From Gnetum montanum (lineage: Eukaryota; Streptophyta; Gnetopsida; Gnetales; Gnetaceae): a stretch of 54,027 nt of DNA. The stretch spans positions 67,217 through 121,243 of the forward strand of contig MNCI01023368.1 in assembly GCA_015680685.1 (NCBI GenBank). Direction: 5' to 3'. This document shows, one piece after another, positions 43,027-54,027 of the stretch. The notes under the pieces were generated by a model. It was not told the DNA's origin. It searched no databases and saw only the letters and a list, made by a program, of their open reading frames with translations. Position 1 is the stretch's first letter, and every line of letters begins with the position of its first letter. The position numbers were made by a program, and so were the translations under genes.

Positions 43027-44240
43027 TGTGTTTAGCTCTGCTTTGCTGCAAAACACACGCGCACACAAGGCAGACCTTCAAATGGTGTACGAATTGTTGT
43101 CCCCGGACTCTCTCTGACTTACAAGCTAAGAAACTGAGAATTTGCAGGCAGGAATGGTATGCGAATCATGCGATGACGGATGCGTGAGTTATCGTGTCGT
43201 TTAAGAGAAAAAAACCTGGCTGGAGTTGCAGAGATGATGATTTGGAATTTCACATGACCCGGCTTGGTCTGCGATGCCTTGTGCGGGACGCGGGAGATTT
43301 TGCGTGAATCAATCTTTATCATGAATTTGAAGGAAGGAACAAACGGAAGAAGCAGACCTTGAAGAACCGACCAACGCAAGATTATGGTCGGTCTGGTCCA
43401 TGTTGCTCTGCTACTCGAATCCAATTGGTTGGATCGGATCCACGCGTTACATGTTGGTTAATTTCCTAATTTGTTGCTTCACCTCGCAAGTTACCGACAA
43501 AAATGAAATTTTCGTACAAAAATCGAATTTGCCGTAACAGATTAGCGCAGCATGGGGCAATTTCGTTGAAATCGTCATCAGCAATTCACCGAAAACATAC
43601 AGCGAGTTTAAATTTCCAGCTTTCCACGATCGATTCGAACAAATGAAGAAGTTAGATTGCGCGAGTGGTCGGGCGGTGGCGGCCAAGAATTGCGGAAATG
43701 CGGTAGCAAAGCGAGGGGGTTTCTGCGAGGCGTGGACCGTGAAAAGCCGAATTTTGCAGGTTTGAATTTTCGAGTTTCAAAATTGAAGCCCGCAAAAGTT
43801 AGAACCGTCAACGAACAAATGAAAGGTCGCTGAGTGGCCCGCCTGCACTTCTTAACATTATTTCAAATGAAATAAATGACGCAGTGGCAACGTGCCAGTT
43901 AAGAGTAGGAGGACCACAGAATGGAGTGGAGAGGAAGAATTCCAGCTTTGTTGGAAAAGTAGTCCTGATTTGCTCTGTTTATTATATATATTGGAGTTTT
44001 GTAAGGAATACGCCATCACAGGCGATAGATCCATGGGCATTCGAAATCCACACGATGCCCGTGCTTTGTATCTTGAAAAGACTTGCCTTTATTCAACTTG
44101 TTAACTTGTGAGTGTTGTCGTCTCATACACGTTTCAAACGGAAACCAAAACTAGACGTGAATGCGCTACGTAGTCACTTCAAGATCCGTAGCAGGTTAGA
44201 TTTTGAAAAGTTGTTATAAGACATGTGGTTGGTTATGCTA
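43027..44240. other. Upstream region of the TPR-PB1 gene
   Basis: Relatively GC- and CpG-rich near the gene, with no clear TATA box on the minus strand. A TTTTGCAG at about 43051-43044 (minus reading) could be the acceptor of a 5' UTR intron. Short open frames on both strands are not convincing. Toward 44240 it meets the 3' tail of the LINE. Confidence 0.45.
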
Positions 44241-44639
44241 AAACTTCGCACTTTCCTTTTCTTTTTTGGTAAGGTCAGCTAAATCAAACATCCTGCGCCC
44301 TATCACGGTATCAGGGGGTGTCAGATCCCAAAAAGAGAATTTTATTAATTAAATGAGATTAAGTACATGATAAACATCTGAACATATTGATGGTTAAATA
44401 GGGAGAAGAACAATGTCAAATGCAAATGTTGAAAGAAAACATTTTGAAACATAAACCTTCACATAGTGTGGGAGTACATTCCAAAGAGTAACCTCATGCT
44501 AGGAATCACTAAGAACTGCAAGTTAATAAGGCTGCAAACAATAAAACAACTGATTAGTATCCAACTTTAACTTAGAAGTGTGAGATATAATTTGGAAATG
44601 CACAAGGCGAAGAATTTGAAATTTTTCCATAATAGTTAA

Positions 44640-47600
44640 ATGGTTAGAGTTAGACGAATCAGTGTTATGGAAAAGAGCAATGCATTTGCGCTTCCATATA
44701 TAGTAAAGAACGAGGGGCCTAATAACTTCCCAAAGAAACTAAAGGTCAGCAGATGGGGTGGCCAGAAAGCCGAACAAGATAACCTCATGGGAAAACTTGC
44801 ACAAAGGGAAAACTTTAGAAACCCACTCTCATAAAGACTGAGCGAAGGGGCAATGCCAAAAAACGTGGACAAAATCATCAGGACCTCCACATAGAGGGTA
44901 ATTAGGGTTTGGAATCCCAAGGTACTCACGACGTTTGCCGATAGGTAGGCCTTGATGAAGGAGGCACCAAAGAAATTGTTTAATTTTTGGAAGAGTCAGA
45001 AGGCTCCAAACTCGTGAGAAGAGGGAGAGCCAAAACTGTTCAGACTCTTCTTTGTGCCATGATCTATTGCAGTGATTAACAATCATAGAGGAATCATGCA
45101 ACAACTGAAAGGGCACATGTGGTTTATAGGGTAGAAGGTTTGATCCATTAATCCACTAAAGACCCTGGAAGAGACTAGGAACTGAAGCATCCAAATGTAA
45201 GTACTGATGAATGAAGTGATAAAGTCTGTCAAGGCAATGGTGCATAGTCCTGGAAGCCCCATATAAGTTTTTGAACATATCCCAAGTAATCCACTGATTG
45301 GTGAGACGAAGACATCTAAGGGAAACAACTCCCTTTTGAAACCAAATGGTGGCTGTCCTGACATTTGAGGTGGTTAGAGGAGCAGGTGAAAGGGGCAGCC
45401 ACCAAGGGCAAATCTTAGAAAGGAGAGTAGGATTGATATGAACATTATTCCAATTCACATGAGAATGTAAGACCTGCCAAGCCTTCCAAATGCTTTTGAA
45501 AACATGTGTTCCAGGAATGATAATGTCATGAGGAGAAAGGATCCAATTAACAAGGTGGATACCCTTCCAGATGGACTTATTCTTAGGGAATGCTTGTCGA
45601 AGCCTTAACTAAAGAAGATTCCCAATAATATTGGGGGCATCCAAGTGCTGAACCAACCACTTAGCAACAAGGGTGAGACCTTGCTTGAAGGAGTTCAAAA
45701 GGCCCATTCCACCTTTGTTCTTAGGAAGAGTTACTATATTACAGGAAACACGATGAAAGCCTTTTTGGGAGTCTTTAAACAACCACATGAAGTCTCGAAA
45801 TAATCGTTCAAGCTTTTGATAAGAAGCATGGGAAGGGGCCCAACATGATGAATAATAAACGTGGGTAGAGGCACAAATAGATTTATAGATGAGATACTTA
45901 CCAGCGAGGGTGAGGGGTTTGGTTTTCCATTTTTCAATTTTCCTTTGAATTCGAGAAAGTACTTGGTCCCAGAGCTCTAAAGTTGGGCCTCTAAAGCAAA
46001 AAGGGATTCCCAAGAGCTTAATGATTTCATGATCTTGAGTACGCTTCCAACTATAATTGGACAAATGGCTGTAGTTATTGGTGAAGCTATATACTGAAGA
46101 TTTACGCCAATTTATAACAGATCCAGAGAGGGAGAAATATTGCTCAACTCGAGACAAGAGACGATGCACATTAACAGCATTGTTTTGAATAAGGAAAAAG
46201 GAGTCATCAGCGAAATGCATATTGAGGAGTTGATGTTGAGGAGAAGATAGATGAACCCCAAATAAAACATTGTTTTGAATATCCAAGTTGATTTGATGAC
46301 AAAGAAAATCAGCAGCAATGATGAAGAGGTAAGGAGCAAGAGGGTAGCCTTGCCTAACAAACCAATAAATAGAAAAGGAAGAAGTAATGCTGAAGGAAGT
46401 TGTGATTCGCACAGTAGCATCTGAGAATAAGCATTCTACCATATGAATGAACTTAGGGCCAAAACCTAATTTATTCATGGTTTGGATAATGAAGTCCCAC
46501 TTAATATTATCATAGGCTTTAGTGTAGTCAAGCTTCATCATGAGGATATCTTGACCCTCATCCTCAGCCCACTTAAGACCTGCCCAAGTAGCCACCACGT
46601 TATTTAATATGTATCTTCCTAGGACAAAGCTAGTCTGCTGGGGGGAAATAATAAGAGCAAGGATTTTCTTTAATCGCAAAGCCAAACATTTAGCCCAAAT
46701 TTTGTAAACCACATTAAGTAAGGTGATAGGTCGCCAATTGGAGATATAAGTAGGATCTCCCGATTTAGGGAGAAGATGAGTAATCCCTTGGTTTAAGATT
46801 GGTCCCAAAGAACCAGTAAGCGTAGCCTCTTTGATAACATGGAAGAGGTCAGAACCAACCAAATCCCAATGCTTTTGGAAAAATTCGACTGGAAAACCAT
46901 CATAACCAAGGGCTTTCCCAGGGCTTAGGTTAAAGCAAGCCTATCGAAGCTCAACTAGAGTAATATCAACTTCTAAATTTGTCAGCATAGAAGAATTAAC
47001 CAGTCTAGGATAATTTAGAGTGGCAGCCGTGAAGGATGCGGGATCCATAGGAGTAGTGGTGGCCTCAAAGTGTTCCTTAAGGTAAGAGAGAAAACTATAT
47101 TGGTCACTGATAATGGATCCATTTATGGAGAGTTTATCTAAAGAGGGCGAAGGAGAGGACCAGTTAAGGTACTTAAAGAATTCCTTACATTGCTCATCTT
47201 GAATGTTAAGCCAAGTGAGTCGGCTTTTAATCAAGGCACCTTGTGCCTTATATACTTCCCAATGTTGAAAGGCTATACGGGCTTTGGCGAGCTCCCCTTG
47301 TAGGTGACTATTGAAGGGATCATCAGTTAGTTTGGTCGTAAGGTGCTCAATGGTAGAGCATATGTTGGAGTACTCTTGCCGAGAATGAGAGGCAACTTCC
47401 TTACCATAATGACGGGCGAGATTCCTAACTCTACTAGTAGTCTTAAGCCACAAGTGGATCCAACCCTTTGGACCTAAGGATCTAGGTTCAACATTCCAAA
47501 GCCTAGAAAGAAGTTGTTGGGCGGAAGGAGAAGAGAAACATTGACTATGTAGCCTAAAGAGATGATAATTTTGTCGTTGGTGGTCATTATGGATCTACAT

Positions 47601-48323
47601 AGATAAAGTAATGGGGAAATGATCAGATAAGGTTGCGTGTTGGTGGACTTTAGTAGTAGAAAGGGTCTACCAAAAAGAAAGAGTGGAAAAATAATATCTA
47701 TTTAACTGACTATAAATGCAAGCCTGCCCCTTACAAAGATTGTTCCAAGTGAAGCTGTTTAGAGAGCCACTACCAGTGGCTGCAATGCCATCCGAAAGAT
47801 AGAAACGTTTCTTAAAATTTGACCAAGCTTGATATTCGTGATGAGGAAGTTGAGAGAAAACACCCCCAAGCTTATCATGAGAGAATTCCATCATGTTAAA
47901 ATCACCGCAAAAAATCCAAGGAATAGGCAGAAGGCTATGAGTGAGTTCATGCCACAATCAGGCCCGTTTAGTAGAGTCATTGGGAGCATAAATAGAAAAA
48001 ACTCCGAAGGGACCATGTAAGGAGGAGAAAACAGCCCAAGCCGCTCTGTGACCTAAATCAAACCCATGCTGTAAGAGTTTGTCTTTCCAATAGGCTAGAA
48101 AAAGAATGGCTACTCCACCTTTGCCACACTCATGAGAAGTAGTGAGAACAGAAGAATGGGGGAGAAACCAATGGGCTGAAAGAGATAATTGGTCAGCTGA
48201 GATCTTGATTTCTTGAAGAAGGAGGAAATCCAAAGTGAGATTTAGACTAGAGAGGAAGTTTCTGGCTCGTTTGAGATGAAGCCTATCAGTTAGGCCTCGG
48301 ACATTCCAAGAGAAGAGGTTCAT
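44640..48323 (-). pseudogene. LINE ORF2: endonuclease, reverse transcriptase, zf-RVT
   Basis: ATG at 48323 opens MNLFSWNVRGLTD. The endonuclease keeps its catalytic signatures: WNVRGL, LQEIKIS, FCGDFNMMEF (about 47910) and LSDHFPI (about 47625). RT shows NWRPITLLNVVYKIWAK, QQTSFVLGR, MMKLDYTKAYD, VRQGYPLAPYLF and the catalytic FADD box MHFADDSFFL (about 46220-46190). A zinc-binding zf-RVT end reads PLCGGPDDFVHVFWHCPFA (about 44890-44835). One frame runs from 48323 to about 44850, with stops at 47958, 47667, about 47590, 46941, 45609 and 45156, several of them TAG as from CAG. A frameshift near 44850 leads into the last part. ORF2 nicks the target and copies the RNA. Confidence 0.9.
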
Positions 48324-49425
48324 GGAGAAGCTCTAGATGTTATGAGTGACAGGGTGGTAAAAGAATCTAGGTTAGGGATGTCAGTCATCATAGTAGTAGA
48401 AAGAATTGCAAAGGAGTTGCTTATATTAACAGTTAAAGCTAGGTTATTTTTTGGCAAAGGAGAGGAAGGGGGAGTAGTAGTTTTAGATGCTTTGGCCCTT
48501 TTCCTTCCCCCTACCATTACAAACTCATCATGTAAAAGTGAATCTTTGACTGATTGTGATTGGATTATTGGTGCCTTAGACCTAGCCTTAATGAGAGAAT
48601 GGGATTGGGAGATTCTTGCCTTAGAGGGAGCAGACGAGAAAGAAAGGTGTTGAGCATTGTTAGAAGTAGAACCAAACTTAATGGGATCAAGTGGTGGATT
48701 AATTTGAGGAGTGACTACAGGACTGGATTTGGGAGGATTGGTTTGGGATTTTTTCTTAGCTAAAAAGGGACAGGTAGAAATGTCGTGCTCTGCATGATGG
48801 CAGTAGCTACAAGAGTTGGGAAGATAAAAATAGTCTACCTTTTGAGTAAAAACTTTGCCTCCAGCTCCTAAGGTTAAAGTGGTTTTCTTTTGGGAAATGT
48901 CAAGTTCGATATAGTAGTGACAAAAGTGAGCCCCGTTAACCTCAATTCCATGGTCGGAGATGACTCGACCTAAGGTGCTAACTATGTCTCGCTCAACAGA
49001 TGAAAAGATTAAAGGAAGATTAGGTAGCTCTACATAACAAGGGATACTATTAAAGACTAGGTCCCTGACATTGAAAGCAAATTTTCAAGCCTAGGCGATA
49101 AGTGTAGCATTACGAGCAGGAAAAATTTGAAGAGAGAGAGCTTTCTCGATGTGAGAAGCCTCAGAAAGTTTAGTGAGGACAAAATTACGAGCATAGTATC
49201 AAGCATGTAAGACCTATATCCCATAGGTTTATAAAATATTGTTAATATGCAAATTGATGCTTAATGATCGAGGTAGAAAACCCACCATTTGAAAAAAAAT
49301 AAAGCGTGCAAAAAAATCTTGAGAAATAGATTCAAAGATGTCATCAGGTAAAAGAAATCCAAAGATTCTAAGTTGGGAGAACTTCCCTGAAGTGAAGAAG
49401 TAGCAGCCGCTGAGGGTTCATCCAT
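48320..49425 (-). pseudogene. LINE ORF1 (DUF4283-type, CCHC knuckle)
   Basis: Starts MDEPSAAATSSLQGS at 49425. LPDDIFESISQDFFARFIFF appears near 49350 in a second frame. The DUF4283-like part follows: FVLTKLSEASHIEKAL, FNVRDLVFNSIPCYVELPNL and ERDIVSTLGRVISDHG. A CCHC knuckle CSYCHHAEHDISTC lies at about 48811-48768. Then comes a Ser/Pro-rich tail, ending in ITSRASP and a TGA at 48322-48320. Two stops near 49090 (TAG, TGA) fit CAG and TGG changes. About 49200-49260 looks disturbed by extra AT-rich DNA. Such ORF1 proteins bind the LINE RNA. Confidence 0.8.
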
Positions 49426-49880
49426 ATCCTAGCATGAAGGAAGCTCCACATCCATTTGAATAGGCTCAACGCCGATAATCTAGCTGTAAAGCACCAGAAT
49501 CCCGAGTTAAAGATCAACGGTAGACAAAACAGCAAGCGCTACAATCAAATCTATCTAGATCTGGGGTTGCTTGTTGCCGCCTTCCTAGTGTCATTTTGTT
49601 TTGAGAAAAAACCAAAATGAAAAACCACGGCAGCTACGGCAAGAACACATAGGAGGATGGAGGTGCTCAAGTCGGTTTCTCCAATAGCAGCGGCGCACAC
49701 ACAGGCGTTTCCAACGACGGCGTGCAGACAACCAATAGCAGCTATGCGTAGGCAAAGCCCAACTACTGTGCCCAGGGCAACTTCAGCACCATGTTGGGCA
49801 CATAGGGCAGTGGCGGCGTTAGTTGGGTTCAGGCCCACAACGGCTGCAACAACAACAAGAGGGTTTCAAAATTTTTAGGG
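49426..49880 (-). promoter_or_regulatory. GC-rich 5' UTR / promoter region of the LINE
   Basis: A GC-rich block before ORF1 with CAACGG/GGCGGC-type words. LINEs of this type use internal promoters in the 5' UTR. The open frame 49838-49551 (95 codons, Ala-rich) crosses it without a known domain. The 5' end is set only by the change to AT-rich DNA near 49880. Confidence 0.5.
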
Positions 49881-50251
49881 TCGAAACAGTCCCACCCTAT
49901 CTTTATCAGGTTAGAGTGCTTCGAAATTAAAAGCTAAAAAAAAAATTCTAAATAGGAACATTACTTAGCCACAATATTAATTCTTCAAGGAAGGGTTCGT
50001 AGATGAATGAAAGCATAACTTCTTTCAAGTGATCGCATCCAAGCTTGAACTAAAGTCTTAAAACTTGAGAAGCAAGCACCTTACCATCACTTTAACTGGT
50101 GACCCTTCTAAAAAAGGGATCTATGTTTACAAAATAACTAAAGTCACCAAAATATTGCATCAATAAGAGATGGTTTAATTGCAAATAAATCAATACTTTT
50201 TTTGAGCTCATTGTTACTTGATGTTGTACTCTTTGAATGTATATTTTCACC

Positions 50252-50412
50252 AAGTTAATGATAGGTGGTTAAAGTTGTTAACTCATTTTTTTATTAAGTA
50301 AGAGGTTGCTAGTTCAAATCATTCTTGAGGCATTGTTATAGTCCTCTATATTTCTTTGAAACTATCATGTTGGCTATATGTTTTAGGATACACTTACAAT
50401 TATTCTTTCAAG
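50252..50412 (+). mobile_element. tRNA-derived SINE-like unit, copy 1
   Basis: An A-box-like ATAGGTGGTTAAAGT (50261-50275) and a B-box AGTTCAAATC (50311-50320) lie about 50 bp apart, as in polymerase III promoters. The tail GTTGGCTATATGTTTTAGGA with TACACTTACAATTATT is shared with copy 2. There is no intact tRNA fold or CCA. Confidence 0.5.
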
Positions 50413-50989
50413 TTCACTTCCTCCTCTATTCTATGTTTACCATGCCTTCAAAATTCACATAAATGTTACACACCTTACCTTAAAATTTTAGTAAATTTAC
50501 ATGTTATAATATGAGAGCCAACTCTATAAATATTTTTTCTTCTTAAGTGTTATGTTGGCTATATGTCTTGAGTTATAGTTATAGTCTAATTGCAACACCC
50601 CTTCCCCCCATATTATTACCACACTATAAATATCACATAAATGTTATACAAGACATATAGGCAATACAATACTATAGAATAATTAAACAAAAAATAGAAC
50701 AATGCTTGATTGAGTATAACTCAATCTAATAATTTCTTGTTTAATAGAACAATGAGCTAACCACTTGAACTACCTATTTTTGACAAAGTATATATTCCTT
50801 GAATTACTTACAAAACCTTACTATTCTTATCATACTTGCAATGAGGCATATTCACTTGAGTAGAACATATCATGTATGGCTATGTAATTTACAAGTCCAA
50901 TTGTCACAATGAGGTGCTAGAATTTTTTTAATATTATTATTAATTTTTTTGGGGTCAAACACCCCCACAACCTACCCCTTCCCCTTTAA

Positions 50990-51128
50990 AATAAGGTGTT
51001 AGCCTAGTGGTAAGACTCTTGATTTGAAAGCTCGAAGTCATGGCTTCAATTCTAGTGGGCAATGCTGAGTTATAAAGTTCTAATTGGACTATATATCTTA
51101 GGGTGTACCTATATTACAATTATTTCAA
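50990..51128 (+). mobile_element. tRNA-derived SINE-like unit, copy 2
   Basis: TTAGCCTAGTGGTAAGACTC (A-box, 50999-51018) and GGCTTCAATTCTAGTGGG (B-box, 51042-51059) form a tRNA-like head. The tail CTATATATCTTAGGGTGTAC plus ATTACAATTATT matches copy 1. Head and tail order are the same in both copies, which favours a SINE over a decayed tRNA gene. Confidence 0.55.
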
Positions 51129-51463
51129 AATTCCAACACCCACCCCCTCCCCTCTCTCTATTCAAAAAAACACATCCATTGTCATCTTGATTTTCTTTCA
51201 ATTACATAGGTAGACATGGAAAAATAACCCAATAACATTAACACTTAATACATCCAATAGCATTATGTTTGATAATCCTAATAGTGAATGTATGCATTCA
51301 AAACGTATATGGTGAGTAGTGCCAGACACTCATTGCCTTAGGATAGATTAGACTCTACTTTCTTGTCCATTATATTAATTACTAAATTTCTATATTTTAA
51401 TAATATTTTAATCATGGTCAAACAACATCAACAGTCATATACATCATTTGCACTTAACCATAT

Positions 51464-52281
51464 TGATGAGCGGCGAGGTATCCCTATGCTCAACCATACG
51501 AATATGAGCGTCCACGCACAATTCGATCGAATTCCGAGGACTAAGTGCTTATGCGCTTTTGTGGAACAAGGATAGGTTAGTTAATCGTTGTCTTCCCAAG
51601 CTTACTTGTATAGCACGATTGTATGGTTAAGTAAACTTGAGGTATATGATTTTTATATATTTTTATGTTTTATGGCCTAGTCCTACAAAGGGAGGAGAGA
51701 GATAACTAAGTAACTAATTTAATTTAACTACTCAACTATGCTTTAACTAGTCCTAACACCAGCATCCGTTCTCACTTGCCGTACACATCCTGAACCAATG
51801 CAGCACTGTTGGAATTACCAAACGCTAATCGTTACTAGGTTACCAAGCGTTACACACATGCTTGAAGTAATCGTACTGAGTGTGCTTACTTATGAGAGTT
51901 ATAGGGTGAGAGAGAGAGAACATTAATTAACTAAGAAAAGCATTAAGTAACAATAATTAACATTAATTAATCTATTCTGAATGCTACAAGGTTTATCACA
52001 AAGTTCGTCTTTATTGTCATACACAAGGTGTGCTCAGGTACACAATGCTCGAATGAGGATCTATTCACTTTATGACTCCTACTATGGGCACGCAGAAATA
52101 ATTCTAACTTTGAGAGGGAGAAAAGGCAAGAGTTTGGGTAAGGGGCTAAGACTAATTAACAACCTACTCAACAAATAGCTACTCAAACCAAGTGTGTCCA
52201 CTCTTATTTATAGGTGACAAGACAGGCCTCGATATCATTTGGGAGGCCTCGATATCATGTACCCGATATCGCGGCTCATCA
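51464..52281 (-). repeat. 3' LTR of element D
   Basis: 818 bp, TGATGAG...CTCATCA. Three GATATC-type palindromes (52232-52270), TATA on the minus strand (CCTATAAATAAG, about 52214-52203) and the U5 word pair (51810-51850) agree with C. Confidence 0.92.
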
Positions 52282-53692
52282 TACCCCCACAACTAAATGA
52301 AAACTCATCCTCGAGTTCCTTACAAAATATTGGAAAGGTATGAGATTATTGACTAAATGAGAACTGACAGCAACAAGGAATAACAGACTCAAAGTGCCTA
52401 GTGAACGGATCGACAAACATATTACAACATTGGTGTTCACATCCTTTGTGGTGAACACTGTACATAGATGACATCTAGACCCTCATTCGATAGCTTGAAG
52501 AGAGAGAAAATAAAATGAGATGCGTTGCTACCGACATTGCGATTGCACCTTCCATTGTTTATCCATAGTCACGCAACCAAACTTGTTCTCTACGTAAATG
52601 CTCCAGATCCAATCCATCCCTAGTGCTTCCTCCTATCCTAGTCCATTGTTCATGTAATCACCATCTGCACACATAACACATTCACGAATGAGCAAGGATA
52701 GGTAAGCCACAATGCAGTTGATACCTTACCTTGATATAAAGTGCAGTAGTTGAGTTGTGGTTATGGCAGAAACTGGGTTAGAGGTTTATCTCTGATAACT
52801 AAACAAGGTGTAGGGGTGATACAAGTAGTAGAATGGAAAAATTTGTGAGCCCCCATGACTTAGAGTGAACCTCTAGTAGCAATAGGGAGGAAAAGTATAG
52901 GGAACAAGAAAAATGGGAAAATTAACAATGATAATGCCAATAAAATGGATGTCATGGATGGGCATGAAATGAGAAATTGCTGATTGCAAAAAATGTTTAA
53001 GGAGAAGAATTTAACAATTGCACCATAAAGAAATGTCAGTGGGTCCTCCCAAAGTAGGCTCATGCCTTTTATGCCCTAACAAACCCCCAACCAAAGAGTC
53101 CATAAGCTTTAAGGATGACATATGGAAACAATGGTTAAAGACTTACCCATAAGAATTTACCAAGGAAAAACAATGTATTGACCAAAATATAGACTAATCA
53201 TAAAATCGACAATGAGGTGGAAAATGGGAAGAAAGATGGAGAGTAGAAAATGGAATGGAATCCCAAGAGCAAGGTTGTGTAAAGTCCCTTGTGTATTTTA
53301 TGGTTAAGGTGAATGAGTATAACTCATTCAAAAGATGGACTTAAACCAACCACATTCAGTGACCTCACATCAATACACTTGACCAATCCATCCTCTTGAA
53401 GCAACAAGAATGCTTCTCCAAAGAGTCACCACCATTCCAAGGAGAGAAAGATAGAGAAGCAAGAAGCAAGAAAGGGCCTTAGTTAGAGGGAACCTTCAGG
53501 CATGGGTAACATGTCTTTCCAGTGCCATAACCAATGCTGGTACCCCATATTTCTTTATGATGTTTAAGGGGTGTGCTTTGAATTCTCACTAGGTTTTTTT
53601 TTTTTTGCATGAGAACCACACCATGCAAAGACTTATTTTTATTCACTCAGCTTCCTGATATTTGATCAATGGTAGAATGGCGGAAAACCCAT
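51464..53692 (-). mobile_element. Element D: gypsy copy, 3' end
   Basis: Minus-strand 3' LTR (51464-52281), then polypurine tract (plus reading TACCCCCAC) and the family 3' non-coding region (52293-53692). The region includes the conserved box (53037-53076) and one GGCATGGGTAACATGTCTTT motif (53501-53520). At 53692 its sequence, still collinear with C near 27430, is cut by the LTR of E. The rest of D lies beyond the window. Confidence 0.85.
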
Positions 53693-54027
53693 TGATGAGT
53701 GGCGAGGTACCCCTACACTCAACCATACGAATACGAGCGTGTACGCACGATCCGGTCGAACGTCGCAGACTAAATGCCTTAACGCCACAAGAAACACTTG
53801 GGGTTAATCATTCGTTGTCTTCCCAGGCTTGCTTGCATGTGTCACGGTGTATGGTTAAGAAAGTCTGAGGTTTATGATTTTTTTGGTATTTTTCAGTTTA
53901 TCTCCTAAGCTATGAGGAAAAGGGTTGAGAAACTAACTAACTCTAACTAATGTCCTAAGTCTAAATTAACTAGCGTCAGCATCCGTTCCCACTTACCGGA
54001 CACACCCTGAACTATGCAACTGTGGCT
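53693..54027 (-). repeat. LTR of element E, truncated by window end
   Basis: Begins TGATGAGTGGCGAGGTACCC and follows the family LTR to the last base (ACACACCCTGAACTATGCAAC region). No primer-site complement lies to its left, only DNA of element D, so it is the outer edge of a new minus-strand insertion. Its sequence is closest to the LTR of A in places (TAGCGTCAGCATCCGTTCCC). Confidence 0.88.

Larger units (their letters stand above)
44246..49880 (-). mobile_element. L1-type LINE retrotransposon, nearly full length
   Basis: Minus strand: GC-rich 5' UTR (49880-49426), ORF1 (49425-48320), ORF2 (48323 to about 44640), 3' UTR and an A-rich tail (AAAAAAGAAAAGGAAAG, 44266-44246 region). All domains of a plant L1 are present in order. 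Damage is light: about six in-frame stops in ORF2, a frameshift near 44850, and stops plus a disruption in ORF1. No clear target duplication could be fixed; TTTTAGC occurs near both outer ends, but weakly. Confidence 0.88.
49881..51463. other. AT-rich spacer between LINE and element D
   Basis: No protein gene is supported. It contains two SINE-like units (listed separately), a further copy of their tail near 50545-50600 (TTATGTTGGCTATATGTCTT) and C-runs (50601-50612, 51143-51154). Confidence 0.5.

Noticed and set aside
42118-43035. Long open frames on the plus strand over the TPR-PB1 exon (137-154 codons)
   Set aside because: They mirror a GC-rich coding exon on the other strand and show no domain. 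The minus strand has splice sites and full family motifs.
49551-49838. 95-codon Ala-rich minus-strand frame upstream of LINE ORF1
   Set aside because: Composition effect of the GC-rich 5' UTR; no known domain, and ORF1 starts separately at 49425.
50999-51059. Possible tRNA gene
   Set aside because: A and B boxes are present, but the arms do not pair into a cloverleaf and the same head-tail layout recurs at 50252, so a SINE-like repeat is the better reading.
1-54027. CRISPR array, bacterial operon or prophage
   Set aside because: Repeats are LTRs and short tandem arrays without spaced unit design; genes are spliced or plant-retroelement type.

Overview
The window is nuclear DNA of a seed plant. 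It has plant-type spliced genes, plant Ty3/gypsy lineages (one non-chromovirus group with a tRNA-Asp-type primer site, one chromovirus), a plant L1-type LINE and tRNA-derived SINE-like repeats. Heavy nesting, old decayed LTR elements and long AT-rich spacers would suit a large genome such as that of a gymnosperm, but no base proves the species. One ambiguous base lies at 4138.

Left part (1-34244): a stack of nested retroelements. The outermost visible element (F, + strand, 17901-about 22420) is a decayed gypsy pol. Element B (+, right part about 10905-17900) sits in the protease region of F. A minus-strand chromovirus (6658-about 10905) sits in the gag of B. Element A (+, <1-6657) sits in the protease of that chromovirus. 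A 3227-bp transposable element (409-3635, termini TGTTGGC/GCCAACA, 5-bp target duplication GTTGA) sits in the protease region of A. It carries two out-of-order fragments of a xanthine dehydrogenase gene and a GC-rich segment. Right of F lies a further decayed element G (about 22613-34244, +). It is split by the complete minus-strand element C (25236-32448, target duplication AATTC). A and C keep gag/protease but have lost reverse transcriptase, RNase H and integrase, so they look like a non-autonomous subfamily that B- or F-like relatives would have to mobilise.

Middle (34245-44240): AT-rich spacer with local tandem duplications (36 kb), then the only intact host gene I can support. It is a minus-strand three-exon gene (43026 to 40173) for a 650-residue TPR-PB1 protein of the plant Phox/CLMP1 family, with conserved HSP-binding clamp residues and PB1 acidic motif.

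Right part (44246-54027): a minus-strand L1-type LINE, nearly full length. Its ORF1 (zinc knuckle) stops in an ATGA overlap with the start of ORF2 (endonuclease, reverse transcriptase, zf-RVT). AT-rich DNA with two SINE-like units follows. Then come the 3' LTR and 3' region of another minus-strand gypsy element (D), itself interrupted at 53693 by the LTR of a further copy (E) that runs off the window.

Apart from the TPR-PB1 gene, every coding stretch is transposon-derived and broken, mainly by transitions.
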